Source: Voacanga thouarsii
Taxonomy: Eukaryota; Streptophyta; Magnoliopsida; Gentianales; Apocynaceae
Direction: 5' to 3'
Length of the DNA: 64,000 bases
NCBI GenBank assembly: GCA_026120185.1
Contig: JANUWF010001701.1
Span: 248,001 to 312,000, forward strand
Shown: piece after piece, positions 12,765 to 25,996 of the stretch
Position numbering within the stretch: the stretch's first letter is position 1
How the letters are laid out: every line of letters starts with the position of its first letter
Notes under the pieces: generated by a model
Told to the model about the DNA's origin: nothing
Seen by the model: only the letters and a program-made list of their open reading frames with translations
Database searches by the model: none
Position numbers and translations under genes: made by a program

Positions 12765-15700
12765 ATGGCTGGGGAGTCATCGATCGATGTCGTACCGAAG
12801 ACGTTCCGGGCATTAGTAGAAAGTGCGGAGAAAAAATTTGCACGTGTACGGGACTCGCCGACGTACGGCCGGGGACCCTACGCACACTACTTCCATAGTG
12901 TATTCAAAGCTTACATGCGATTATGGAAGTATCAGCAAGAGAACCGAGCGAAGCTAATTGGGTCGGGTCTACAGAGATGGGAGATCGGTGAGATCGCGTC
13001 GAGGATCGGACAACTGTACTTTAGTCAGTACATGAGGACGAGTGAAGCTAGGTATTTGATTGAGGCGTATGTGTTCTATGAGGCGATTTTGAATCGGCGG
13101 TACTTTGAAGAAGGTTCGAAGAAGGATAAAGGAGTTAGGTTTAAGGAATTGAGATTTTACGCGAGGTTTTTGATGGTTTCGTTGATTCTGAACCGATCAG
13201 AGATGGTGAAATTGCTGGTGGACAAGTTTAAAGCTCTGGTTGATGATAGTAAATCCACTTTCCCGGTACGATTTACTCTTACCTCTATTGCTGCCTGGGA
13301 ATTTCGTGTGCATTTGAGTGAGAATTTTTTACTTTGCTTTAGAATTTAATCATCAAAATTTCTCCGGGGAAGGAAATTTGATTTTCCCAATTATTAGTTG
13401 CCAAATTTTGGGTTTTTTATTTTTTGTTTTCATTTTTCCCCCCTTTCTGTTGGTTACTTTCTGAATTCAAGGTTCTGGGCATGGGAAATGATGTACTTGG
13501 CTGCGTATGGAATTAGAATGGTCTAACTTTCCTGGACTGTAGAGAGTTGTGGAGAAAGGGACCATGATTATAATTGTAAGGACATGCTGATATTTTGGAT
13601 TGTCATTATCTCTTGCTTTTCAAATGTGAAAAAACTGACTATTTGAAAACTATTCATTTCCTGCTGTAGCATTTAACCAGAGTCGTTGTGCAGGAAGGAC
13701 CATTATACTAGTGTAAACATTGGTAGTGACTGCGGACTCTGGTCTATAGAGTTCAACTTAATTTTTTAAAACATTATTGGTTGGACATGGGAATTTGGTG
13801 TTTGTGGCAGTTCCATTTTGAATGTTTATTCTGATGTCTTGTAATGATAATTGTTCAATATCGATTGATGCTAATATGTATTAAGGAAGATAAAATATAT
13901 GCGCAAGAACCAACTGGGAAATATTGAAGGGTTGGCAGTAGGTCTGTTGAACTCTTTTTTTTTTTTTTTTTAAATTATAATTTTTTCCTCTATTCTCAGA
14001 ATGAGTGTCGTAATTCTATACATGAAAGTGTAATTAACTATGCATACGTAATTTTGGATGTGAAATATCTGTATTGTTTGGGATGAAAAGTATTGATCAA
14101 TTTCTGCAATTACTTGTGTGGCGAATTACATTTAGACTCTCATCACAGGATACAACCAACTTCAGAGAATGGAAGCTGGTGCTGCAAGAGATTGTTCGGT
14201 TTACAAAAGCTGATACAGCATTCACAAACATTCGCCCTTTGCGATACTGTATTTTATTTGATTCAGATCCATCTTCTCAGCCTTATGTGGCCCGCTTCCA
14301 TGCAAAGAAGGTTTTAAAGTTTCGAGATGCAGTACTGACAAGTTATCACAAAAATGAGGTAATTAATTTCTTCATTAGAGGGTTGCATCTTATGCTACTT
14401 GCTGATTAAAAATTAACTGTAGCATCTCCCCGTGTTGTCATTATAGGTCAAATTTGCAGAACTAACTTTGGACACTTTTAGAATGCTGCAATGTTTGGAA
14501 TGGGAACCAAGTGGAACATTCTATCAAAAGCATCAAGTTGAGTCACGGGAGAATGGCACTTTGACTGACCACTCTGCTGCTTCTGGACTGATTGATATAA
14601 ATTTAACTGCTGATATGACAGATCCGTCTTTGCCACCAAATCCTAGGAAAGCTGTTTTGCAACGCCCTTCTGTCACACAACTATTAGCTGTGAGTTTAGA
14701 AGTCAAAACTATTAATTGTCTTGAGCTCTTAGAGTCGTTCTAGTTGCTTTCCAATAGCCGCTCAGATTTAACTTCTAAGCACTTGTTAGTGCTAAGAATT
14801 TCTTACATGAGCATGTTTCAGTTAGTCCATTTTTGCAAAAACCAAAACACGCCCATGCTTCTATTTCGCTACAATGTGCACAAGATATACATGTGCTGTT
14901 GTGGACCAAGGACTGGGAAGTTGTTGGATTTTTGTAAGATTTGATAAGATAGAAACTATTTCAAAAAGTACTCATGATGAGCATTTGCCTCTAAAACTTC
15001 TTGCTTTAATTTTTTCTCGTAAGTTAAATGCATGTGTTCTGTGTTGTAACTTGTCAATTTGCAGATTATAGCTACAATCTGCGAGGAGCTTCCCCCTGAT
15101 AGCGTCCTGTTACTATACCTCTCAGCACCAGGTTAAATTTGCTTTAAAAGTTTTTGTTCAAAATGAACTAAACAAGGCATTGTAATCCTGAAAATGTTTG
15201 CAATGACCTTTGCAGGAAATTCTGGTCATGGTACTATTTCAAAGACAGAAAGCTCTGAAAATTCAGGAAAATCTTCAAAGCACTCTTCTATTTCCTACAC
15301 TTATAACGAAAAGAACAGCTTTTACCTGGAAAACAATCTAAATGGAGTCAGAGACTCAAGTCACTACTTTGAGAATTGTTTGTGGTTGGGTCCCGGTAGG
15401 GATGGAGGTTGGTATTTATAGTGTTGCGCTCCTCAATTGCTGATTCTTGTTTCCCGGAGATTGTGGTTTAAGATTAATTTGTCATCATTTCAATGATTTT
15501 AAAATATGCTTGTTTGTGTTTTCAGGTCCAAATAACCTGTACCCTGGTGATATAATCCCTTTCACAAGAAGACCTCTTTTCCTGATTATTGATAGCGACA
15601 ATAGCCATGCATTCAAGGCAGGTTTGTCATAACTTTGTCTGTAACTTATTCTGCTAACCTGTCTTATCCTTGGCATGAGTATTGCAGGTGAAGGTTGTTG

Positions 15701-18471
15701 TTGTTGTTGTTGTTGTTTTTTCTCCTTTTTGTGTGTGTGTGTGTGTACGCCTTTATTTGGGGGCTGTGAAGGGGAAGAAGTGTTGCAACTTCTACAGTAT
15801 TTGTATTTTTTAAATAACAATCAACATATTCTCTTCAAAAGTTATGTCCATGACAATTGTGTTTTCATCAATAAATGCTTACCTGAAACATAAGTGGGGA
15901 ATAATCCTCTTCAGGTGGACCAATAACAACCTTGGAACTTGGAGCGAGATTTCAAGCTGTCAAGTTTGTGGGATCATATTATTCATCTTTTTTTCTCTTT
16001 TCAGTGTGATGGTGCTACAAAAGCAAGTAGCATGTGCTATTAATTGCTTAGCCATAACTTTCTTTGACTTAGCTGAATCTAATGCTACACGTTCACATTT
16101 GACTCATCACTTAAAACTTCTCAAAGTAGAAGCTTTCTATATTGAAATTATAAATGGTTCCTTGTTAATTTTGACAAGATGATAAGGGGACAACATAACC
16201 AACTTGTTTCTTTGTGCTGCCAAGCAGACACTGTGAAGAGTTGCAGAACCAACTTCACAGTATTTAGGTTTTATTTCAAGTTCTCCACATGGCCACAACA
16301 AAGTCCCTGAACCCCAGTCCAGTTGCTGGATACAAAGTAGTTGTAAATAAGGGTTGAAGATCTATTGAAATTAGACTCTGCAGTTGGAAATTTTGTGAAC
16401 TGCTGTGCAACTTCATAACAAGTGAACATGGTGCAAATAAGTACTGTACTGAATGCCCAGTTACTTTTTACTATCAACTAGGTTACCCAAGACAACTTTG
16501 ATTTGGTCTGAGTTGAGTTTCTTGAATTTCTTCTATGTATATGATCTACCTGTATCTGCGTATCCTGAGATTTTGGTGTTATTATGTTTCCTGGAAGTCA
16601 TTAGGCTTGCACAAGAAGCAATTTTCTTTTCCTTCATTTTTCTTTTATTTCCTTTCTTGTTCTGTTATTCTTTGTTTTCATGGTTGGAGGCAGCATTTGT
16701 TGCTGGAAAAAGGAACAAAATGAAAACCTGGGAAGGATCCTGAACCTTTAGGGCCAATGTTCCAGATCATTGACTATTGATGACTTCAATTACAAATGTG
16801 CAAGTTGAATAAGTTACTACAACTCCTTCTACAGGCAATTAATGGTCCTTGAGATTCTAGCACTAAACAAAGAGCCACTTATGTCTTAATCATTGAAATA
16901 GAAGATTGTCTTCCATATTTCGTTTTCTATCCTCATATCTGTCCATTTGTAGTATCCTGACCTTGGAGATCATGGTACCTAGGGAATGCAATATTGATAA
17001 GAATTTTACTGAAAATTTTGAGTTTTTGCAAAGAAACATACAATTTTATAAAGTTTATCAATATTGCAGTCTCTGATGATAACGTTGACTGCTTTCTCTT
17101 CATAGTATAATTAATCAGCTGAAGTGTATTTTTTATATTTCTTAAAATTCCCATTCCTTTTCTTCCTTCCTTTTTCTTGTTTTTGACATGCTGATTGCTC
17201 TCAGGTTTTGCATGGAGCAGAAAGAGGAGAGACAACAGCTTTATTTCTTTCTCCACTAAGACCGTCTTATAAGAATCCAAAAGCTGCTGATCCAATACAA
17301 AGTGGAAGTCAGTTCACCTTGTTTTTGACTGCTCCTTTGCAGGCTTTCTGCCAGTTGGTTGGCCTCACATCATCTGACCATGATGCAGTATGTTGAATGA
17401 ACTGAACGTTTCGTATAGTGTAATCTGGTCATTTTGTTCCTTGATTGAGGGGTGGTTGAAGTTCAAATATTGATTTGTGGTTTAATTCTGTTAGGATCCC
17501 TACAGTGATGCTAATGGCATCATCTCTTCTGCACTTTCTGAGTGGGAGGTAATGCTCTGCAAGTCAACTAGCCTAGACCTAGTTTGGGCTCAAGTTTTGT
17601 CTGATCACTTTCTACGACGCCTACTCCTTAGGTAATTGTCTTTTATACTGTTGCAAAAGACAAACCATAGCAGATTACTGGTGCATCAGTTGGATAAACT
17701 AATTATTAGGCATCACTTTATTCAAATTTGTATTCATATCCCTGCAATAATGATACCTCTATATTCATCTGGATTTTTTTCGAGATAGTATCTAAGAAAA
17801 GTCTGGTGAAACTTTTATCTTCTGGGAAGCTTTTTTCCAACTAGAATTGGCTAGCTAATGTGGATTATTATCTTTTCTATTTGGGTGGTTCCCTCATATA
17901 CGTGAATACAAAGGAGAGTCTCTAAGGTTTTACATATTTCCTGTTTAAATCTTTCATTGGGAATATTAATTAGATTATATCAACAGCCGCTTGGTATTTT
18001 ATGGTGTATAATATTCTTCTTGACTTCTAGCAACCAGAGGAGTCCTCCACTGGAGGAGTGAAGGCTTCCAACTTGCTAATTGACGGGAATAATTTTTTCA
18101 ATGCATCAAGGATTAATTATTGAATTCCATTTTGAAGCCATCTAATTGATCCTTTGGAAAAATCATCTTTAGTGGCCCAGCTGCATCTTATATAATTATA
18201 TTTCAGCATTGCTAATTTTCAGATTTTTAATTCTTGCATATTGGGCAATAATCATTGACATATGCTCCTTGCCTGTCCCACCAGATTCATTTTCTGCCGG
18301 GCTGCACTTACTTTGTTTTGCATACAAGAAGGTAGTGACCAGTGTTTGCCAGTTTGCCTACCTGAACTTCCCAATTCTTTCTCCCCAAATTCTGGAGTTG
18401 TGCAATCTGCAATAATCCAACTTGCAAATCACCTGAAGGTCTCGGGATGTTTCTACTTCGATGGTGCATAG
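12765..18471 (+). CDS. SCAI-like: SCAI-family protein (DUF3550/UPF0682), nine coding exons
   Basis: Exons: 12765-13265, 14149-14358, 14447-14689, 15065-15131, 15216-15407, 15526-15617, 17205-17387, 17495-17631, 18285-18471. All phases agree and the joined frame is 603 residues, the usual length of plant DUF3550 proteins. Recognisable stretches are the start (MAGESSIDVVPKTFRALVE), KYQQENRAKLIGSGLQRWEI in exon 1, IIDSDNSHAFK at the end of exon 6 and VWAQVLSDHFLRRLLL in exon 8. Animal SCAI is a nuclear cofactor that restrains MRTF/SRF transcription and also acts in DNA-break repair; the plant role is not established. No signal peptide or membrane segment is evident. Intron 6 (15618-17204) must begin with GC rather than GT to keep phase. 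Intron 1 and intron 6 are the long ones; intron 6 carries TTG and GT microsatellites. The start is the first in-frame ATG. Confidence 0.93.
15694..15747. repeat. (TTG)n and (GT)n microsatellites in SCAI-family intron 6
   Basis: A run of about seven TTG units at 15694-15716, a T-rich spacer, then about eight GT units ending near 15747. Open frames over this stretch (poly-Cys or poly-Gln) are artefacts of the repeat. Confidence 0.9.
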
Positions 18472-20685
18472 TTAAGTAACAAACTTGTACATCCATCCTA
18501 CGGGAGGGTTCATTGCATTTTTTAATGCAAGATGATTTCCATTGTTCTTGGAATGTGAGAAATTGATGATCATACCATAGCTTCCCAGTTTTGGTCTTTC
18601 CATTTGACTCCAAAGGCCAATGATGCAAGGGAGCTGAATTTAGGAGCTTCACTCAAGATGTCCTTTTATGTGGGTTGGTCTTTTGGCTTGAGGTGTGTAA
18701 ATACATCTCTTTAGGTGATGTGCAAAAAAGTCAGGTTTTTTTCACTTGTTCTTTCTATCAGACACTTTTTTCTGCAAGAATATGTCAGTCAGTCCATATG
18801 GATTCCAGTGCCGTAGCCGGTTTAGGCTGGTGGCAATACTGCTCCTTGGAGTTGTTATCAAAGTGAAGAATTGCAGTTTCTGTAAAATAGTAGGTAGCTC
18901 AATGAGAAATAGGTTTTTTTTCCCTCCCCTTTTTTGGGTTAATTCATATCTGTTTTGGTGGGTTTAAATTCTTTTTCAATTTATCTTTTTTACTTATTTT
19001 TGGATGTTAGTTGGTGAAAATATGTAGATGAATGTTTAATACTCTAAGAAATACAATTCCTATAGTGAAAGAAGAAGATATTGTTTCAGGATTACCATTT
19101 GGTTTATTGATGATTCGGAATGTTGGATCTTTGGTGTTTTGCCCATTGATTGTTCTCTTTTTCTCTTTTTTTTTTGTTTTTTGTTTTTGTTTATTTATTT
19201 TTTTTAAGTACCTCAATTATTGGTTCCTTGAACTATAGCAGGTAGGTAGGAATGGGGCGTTTCATTTTTACAAGGCCCGAGTATGAAATATCAGAGCAAT
19301 ATATAGTTTCTTGTTAATTAATCAGTATAAATGGTAAAACATCATCTTATCATTATAGAATTCAAATTCTCGCCAGATGCATGCATCTTTTTCTTTCCTT
19401 AAAGTTGATTTTATTGAACCAATACCCTACAATCAAGTTTCCCAATTCAGAGTAAATGAAATTTAATTTAATATAACCCTAGTAGGGGGGAAAAGAAAGG
19501 TAATTTGATTTTATCCATTTGCATTTCCAAGCCTAAGCTGAATTAAATTTTAAAAAAAAGAAAAAAGTAATGTGTATTATTTTTCTATTAAAATAGTAAT
19601 TTAACAAGTAAAATATATTTTATTAAATTATAATAATAATAAATTTAAGAAGTATAACGTGTCGTTGAGTAAAGAATCTGAAAAGAAAATGAATTCATAT
19701 AATAGATGTGATTGTATTTTATGTTATAGATGTGATTGTATTTTATGTTGACGGTGTCAGAGTTTATCGCACCTTTTTTCTTTTATGCGGACTTGAGACT
19801 CACAGTAAGCACCACAAACCAAGTTTGTGGAATTCACTGGCGGACTTGTTGAACGGATTTAATATTTGTTGCTTATTCATGCTTCACGTGTAATAGAATA
19901 AGAAGGTTTGAGAATCGTTCTTTATTAGATTGAGTGATTTTAATTTAATATTTATTGCCTTATTGGGTCATCCTGAGCTTATGACTTCCCCATGTTTCTT
20001 ATGTAAATTGAGTGTAGAGTTATCGCAACGTTTATTGGCCGGATGGGTGTATTTGGACAGCTTCTCTCTCTTCCCAATTCTAAACTGATCTTAATTTAAA
20101 ATAATTAGTATATAAATAATTATTATTTTTCATCATATATATACACAATATATTATATTCTTTATCTTTATTCTACATATTTAAAATTTTTATTACTTTT
20201 AAATAATATCATCTTAAAATAATTATTATTAAAGTACATTGTTAATATTCAACAAAAACCTACAGTTTCCCCATGTTTTACATGGAAAAGAGTAAAAAAG
20301 GTGGAGTATTGTACTAGTAATAGCATAGAGAAATTTGGAAATGGGTACTCATTAAACATATAAATTTATGAAAAATTCTTATATAAATTAAATTTATATA
20401 AATAAATAATTCTAAAAAAATACATATATTATAATTTTTTAAAATTATTAATTCACGCCCATATTTAAATTACTGTAAAAGCATAGGTTGATCATCGAAT
20501 GTCCATTCGCGTGCAGTATGCTGGGGTACACTTGCAGAGGTTCCAATTGCATTTCCTCCCATTGAAAATTAGGAAAAGAAAATTACTTATAGGGATAATT
20601 ACAAATTTCTATCCAACAGATGGACTCCACTTCTAAATAGTAAAATAATAAAATATGCGAAAAGACTTTGCCGTCAGCGATCCTA
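18472..20685. other. 3' region of the SCAI-family gene and intergenic DNA
   Basis: The first few hundred bases after the stop are probably 3' UTR. Beyond about 18950 the DNA is AT-rich with T runs and no supportable gene. Confidence 0.6.
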
Positions 20686-20689
20686 CTCA

Positions 20690-20935
20690 AACCATTCCAA
20701 CCAATAGAAACAAACTGTTTTCCTCTCTCGATCCTCGACCATCTTAAAACTTCTCATCCCGGCCGTACATTTCATTCGAGAAAACACATCTCATGCTTCT
20801 TCTGACCGTCAGATGCCGTACTAAAAAGCACACGTAAACAAAATCTCAGCCGTCCAATTGTATTAACATTGTTACCTTCAACAGCTATATATACTGACTG
20901 CCCTCATTAACTTACAAACTTTTACAAGCTCCCCA
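20690..20935 (+). promoter_or_regulatory. Histone H3.3 promoter with TATA box
   Basis: A TATATATA box sits at 20886-20893. CCAAT-type motifs lie upstream at about 20699 (accaatag) and 20848 (gtccaattg). The stretch is less AT-rich than its flanks. Transcription would start about 30 bases after the TATA box, giving a short GA-rich first leader exon up to about 20983. Confidence 0.6.
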
Positions 20936-20983
20936 GATTGAGTGAGAGAGAGATAAGAGAGAGAATTTTGATACATCCGGGAG

Positions 20984-22292
<1,309 letters not shown>

Positions 22293-23120
22293 GTTTGTTT
22301 ATGATCCTTCTATAGAATGGTAGCTTTGGTGGTGTTTTTTGATTTGTCTATGCAATATATATAGGTGGATAGTACAAGACTTTATCTTAGTGGTTGGTGG
22401 TTTTTAGGACAATGCTCATTGTTTGGGTGGTGGTGGTGTTTGGAATGTGCAGTAATATTAACAGTGTTATGTTCTGGGGAATGGAAGGCATGAGCATTTT
22501 TATCGTTAGTTGTTTTGTTGAACTCCACATGGTTGTTGTCACACCTCTGGTGTTGAACAATATTTCCTATTTCATCTAAATGTAGTTTGCTATTCTCCTA
22601 ATTTTTCTTTTCCCTAGTTTGCTTCGTAGTTTTGAAATGGAATTTTGTTTGAGATGTTAGTGTGTTGTAGCATATCAGTTGAATTTTGCTTATTCTCATA
22701 TGAATGTTATTCATAAGTATTTTAAAGCATCCTGGTTCCACGCTTTGGGTAGGATTGTTCTTGGCATGTTCCCGTTTGAATGTGATTTATTGCAGTGCTG
22801 GATAATGGGTTCTTTTTAACCTAGACACAGTAGGTGTTGAATTGCCCATGTTGCTTTTGAGGTCAACAGATTGGAGCAGCTGGTTTAGGAAGCGAATAAA
22901 GATATAGAGAAAAAATAACAGGCTTTAAGGCTTTTTGAATTGGAATTACTATGTTGTGTGGATTTGATTGTTTAAAATTTTGTTTCGGGATGTTGAAGAA
23001 AACGGTTGTGGGTTTTGCTTCAAATATAGTATAATTTAATTAGCATGGTCATATGTTTGAATAAAAATTTTACATTTGAGTTAAAATGTACATTTCTTTT
23101 CTTTGACTGACTTCTGTTAG
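22293..23120 (+). other. H3.3 3' UTR and short intergenic stretch
   Basis: Follows the H3.3 stop. The first 300 bases are probably 3' UTR. No other gene is supported. Confidence 0.5.
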
Positions 23121-23451
23121 ACGAAGCCTCAATATTTTACGAAGTGTGGCACGTTAGGACATGCTGCGTCTCGCTTTGGCCAAAAGGAAAAACTGCAGAG
23201 AGCATTTTGTTGCGACCAACTCAATTAGAGTTTCTGGTAAGGAAGAATCTTTTAATGTTATGGGGTGGAAATCGCTGCACTCCAGGCAGTGACATGAGTG
23301 ATGACCAGAAGGCTCCCAGAATTATTATCGAGGGGGATTCACTATCGAATGTACAATGGGTTTTCTTACACGATGGCCTAGATGGAAGATTTCCCATACC
23401 TCTAGAATTTGTAATTCCTGTGCTCATCAGTTAGCTGGCCAAACATTGTAA
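23121..23451 (+). pseudogene. Small LINE-like remnant: zinc knuckle plus RNase H pieces
   Basis: Three short pieces in different frames resemble parts of plant non-LTR retroelements. At about 23121-23175 there is a knuckle-like KCGTLGHAASRF, lacking the last Cys. At about 23310-23350 RIIIEGDSLSNVQW resembles the start of an RNase H (RVT_3) domain, with Asp in GDS. At 23404-23451 RICNSCAHQLAGQTL resembles the closing R-x-x-N-x-x-A-x-x-LA motif of that domain. The pieces are much closer together than in an intact element and need frame shifts to join. It could instead be a decayed host RNase H-like gene. Confidence 0.4.
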
Positions 23452-25680
23452 TTTTTTTGGAGATGTACCCCCCTCACTGATCTCACCAGCTGTTCTTTGT
23501 GATAGAGGGGGAACTCTGTCTGCTTCAAATGTAGATTCTGAAACCCAATTGCACTTATTATAGACGGGGAGTGTTTCTCGTTGTGTATTTTGTTGCCGTT
23601 GGTGTGAGCATTCAAACCCTATTCGCAGGGAAGGAATTTAAACCGTCAGATGAGCGGTTTAACACTGAAAGAGCCTCTCGCAAAAGTGAAAAGCTTCAAT
23701 TCGTCGGAGAACCGTTCGGACATGTCTGAAAGACTGGATTTTGGTTTTCTCGGACACAATTATTTTCTTCGAAACTAATCTACCTAGCTTAAGTTTTCAT
23801 ACTGTAACTCAAATTTACATTAAAATTAACCTGTCATTCATCTAAAGATGGTCGAAGACACCCATTTAAATTGGTCCTGGTTATTCTTTGGGACAGAGTG
23901 GAAGAAGGAAAGGGATTCTTGACCGTAAAAAGGATTCAATAGATTCAAAAAAATTGAACGAGGAGCCGTTTGATGGAATGAATAGGAGTTCAGTCTATTC
24001 TAAGAAGTCACGAGACAAACCAAAAGCTTAAATTGAAGAATAAATATTCGCCCGTTAAAACTTTCTTTTTTTGGATTGCTTCGATATTCCCCTCCCCATT
24101 TTTGGCTTTTGAGTGGTGAGGGACACAAACAAGTGTGTTAAGCTCACGGGTAGGCATGAGTGGTTTGTAAGCTAATTGTCAGGTGAAATAATTTATTTTA
24201 CAATGTGTTTAATTCATGATATAATGTGTTCATACCCAGGCAATATGCTTTATGCTTTGCATACTAAAGTGTTATACATTGTATAATATATATTACAAGT
24301 TTATATTTTAAACATTATATGATGTATTGTATGTTTGAAGCTTTTATCCTTTTATGGTGTAATGCCTGAGATCGTGATAGCATACTACTTAGGCCGGTGA
24401 TTGACGGATGCCACAGAGGAACAGAGTTTGATGTTTGGTTCTGCAGTGAAAACGAAGTAGAAAGTTGTTCATTGTGTGTATTTAGAAAATGGGAGGTTTT
24501 GCCGTGTAAGATTTGAATGGTGAAGGCATTGTTTCTCATTCCGGAATCAATCGCCGGTGTTGATTATTTGCTTAACTGAGACTGCTGTAGAAATTGAAAA
24601 ATCAAATCGAATTTCTGTCATTTCAACATTTTTATTATCGGTATTGACCATTAATTTTACTGAACCAACTAAAAATATACTACTATTCAATTAATGTTTC
24701 AGAAAATATTACCAAAAGAATGAAAAATTAATAAAACACAAATATTTTTCCTTAATCTAAATCATAGACACTTAAAAATTACAGACATTTAACAAAATAA
24801 TTATACAAATTCTAACAAATAAAATACATCCAAATGGAAAACAATTCACATTATCTTCGAGGCAGGAAAACCGAGAGGTCTCTATTTTCAATTTGGAACG
24901 CAAATTGGCGAGTTTTGGTCTTTAAACTTGTTTTTTTTTTTTTTTATAAATATTTTTAGACAAGTTAAAAGACAAATTGGCAAGTTTCATCACTAAGATA
25001 TGTTTTGTCTTAGAGGTTTCGATCCCCAATGATTTCGTTCAACCTTTTTTGTCTCTGATATATTTTCGTTAAAACTTTTAGGAATATCTGGTCATTTCAA
25101 AGTACTTTCTACTGAAGAAAAGTATGTGCCAATTTTGTTACTCAATAAAAAAAGAAAACTGGTAATCCAAAAAAAATTTCCTTTTATTTTTTTCATTTTC
25201 ACTTTAAAAAAGAAAAAAAAAATTCTTCCAACCTTCTTATAAGTGGCAGCAGTTAAAAGAGTATTGTAGGATCGATTGATGTGGGTATCCAAACTTATGC
25301 CTTTTGAAAATTTACTACTTATACACAACCCCAGAACCTTTCAGTATTTAGACCTTTGACCTCTTCTCTAAGTTGTTATCTTACATCAGAGAGCAAGCAC
25401 CGAACCGACGACATCTAGAATAGGGTTGAATTGGAAAATTTTGCTACTGATTTTGGCAGTTGTTTATAGCAGTAATGTAGTTGGTGTGATCTCACCATTT
25501 ATGGTTTACTTTTCGTATTCCACCAATGTTTAGATATGTCTTCACGCTTAGTGTATATTTTAATTTAGGTGCTACCGATGCACCAAAAGGATATTTCTGT
25601 AATAGAGGCACCACTTTATTCTTTGTATTTAATTTAAGACCTCCAAAGGTCCACGGTTTGAACTCACCTCCTCGGCCATG
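23452..25680. other. Intergenic DNA, no gene seen
   Basis: No supportable coding sequence. A moderately GC-rich patch at about 23640-24060 has no readable family. T and A runs near 24930 and 25205. Confidence 0.5.
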
Positions 25681-25996
25681 GCCATCCCCTACATGCCGAG
25701 TTGAGTTGCATCTGGGGCCGCGCAAGTTGTGTACTGCAACTTGCGCGGTGATTTCACAACCCAGATTGAAAATGGTAAAAATTTAACGTCCGAAAAAGTG
25801 ACTGTAGGTAAATTTTTTTTTTAGTAAAATGACATCGTTTTGACCATTCAAAACCATCTTATTTTAATGTTCATGTAATCGTGTCATATGATTGTGTCAA
25901 ATGTTCATGTAAATTCAAATGACCATACAAATTGCCGTACGACAACTTGCACAACCCTGAATCCAGTTAGCCATCCCCTACATGCCGAGTTGAGTT
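25681..25996. repeat. 27-base direct repeats bracketing a perfect 12-bp hairpin
   Basis: The 27 bases at 25681-25707 (gccatcccctacatgccgag and seven more) recur exactly at 25970-25996. Between them, 25718-25729 and 25737-25748 are perfect 12-base inverted repeats (ccgcgcaagttg) around a 7-base loop. A related but decayed piece (gacaacttgcacaaccc) precedes the second direct repeat. It may be part of an old repeat; no transposon ends were recognised. Confidence 0.7.

Noticed and set aside
12256..12885. 209-codon open frame on the minus strand
   Set aside because: It overlaps the leader and first exon of the SCAI-family gene in a GC-rich patch; no family resemblance, and the plus-strand gene explains the openness.
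15485..15893. Open frames with poly-Cys or poly-Gln near intron 6 of the SCAI-family gene
   Set aside because: They come from the TTG repeat within an intron.
23870..24060. Organelle-like patch with gaggagccgt, reminiscent of group II intron domain V
   Set aside because: The rest of domain V and any organelle gene are missing; the motif alone is too short.
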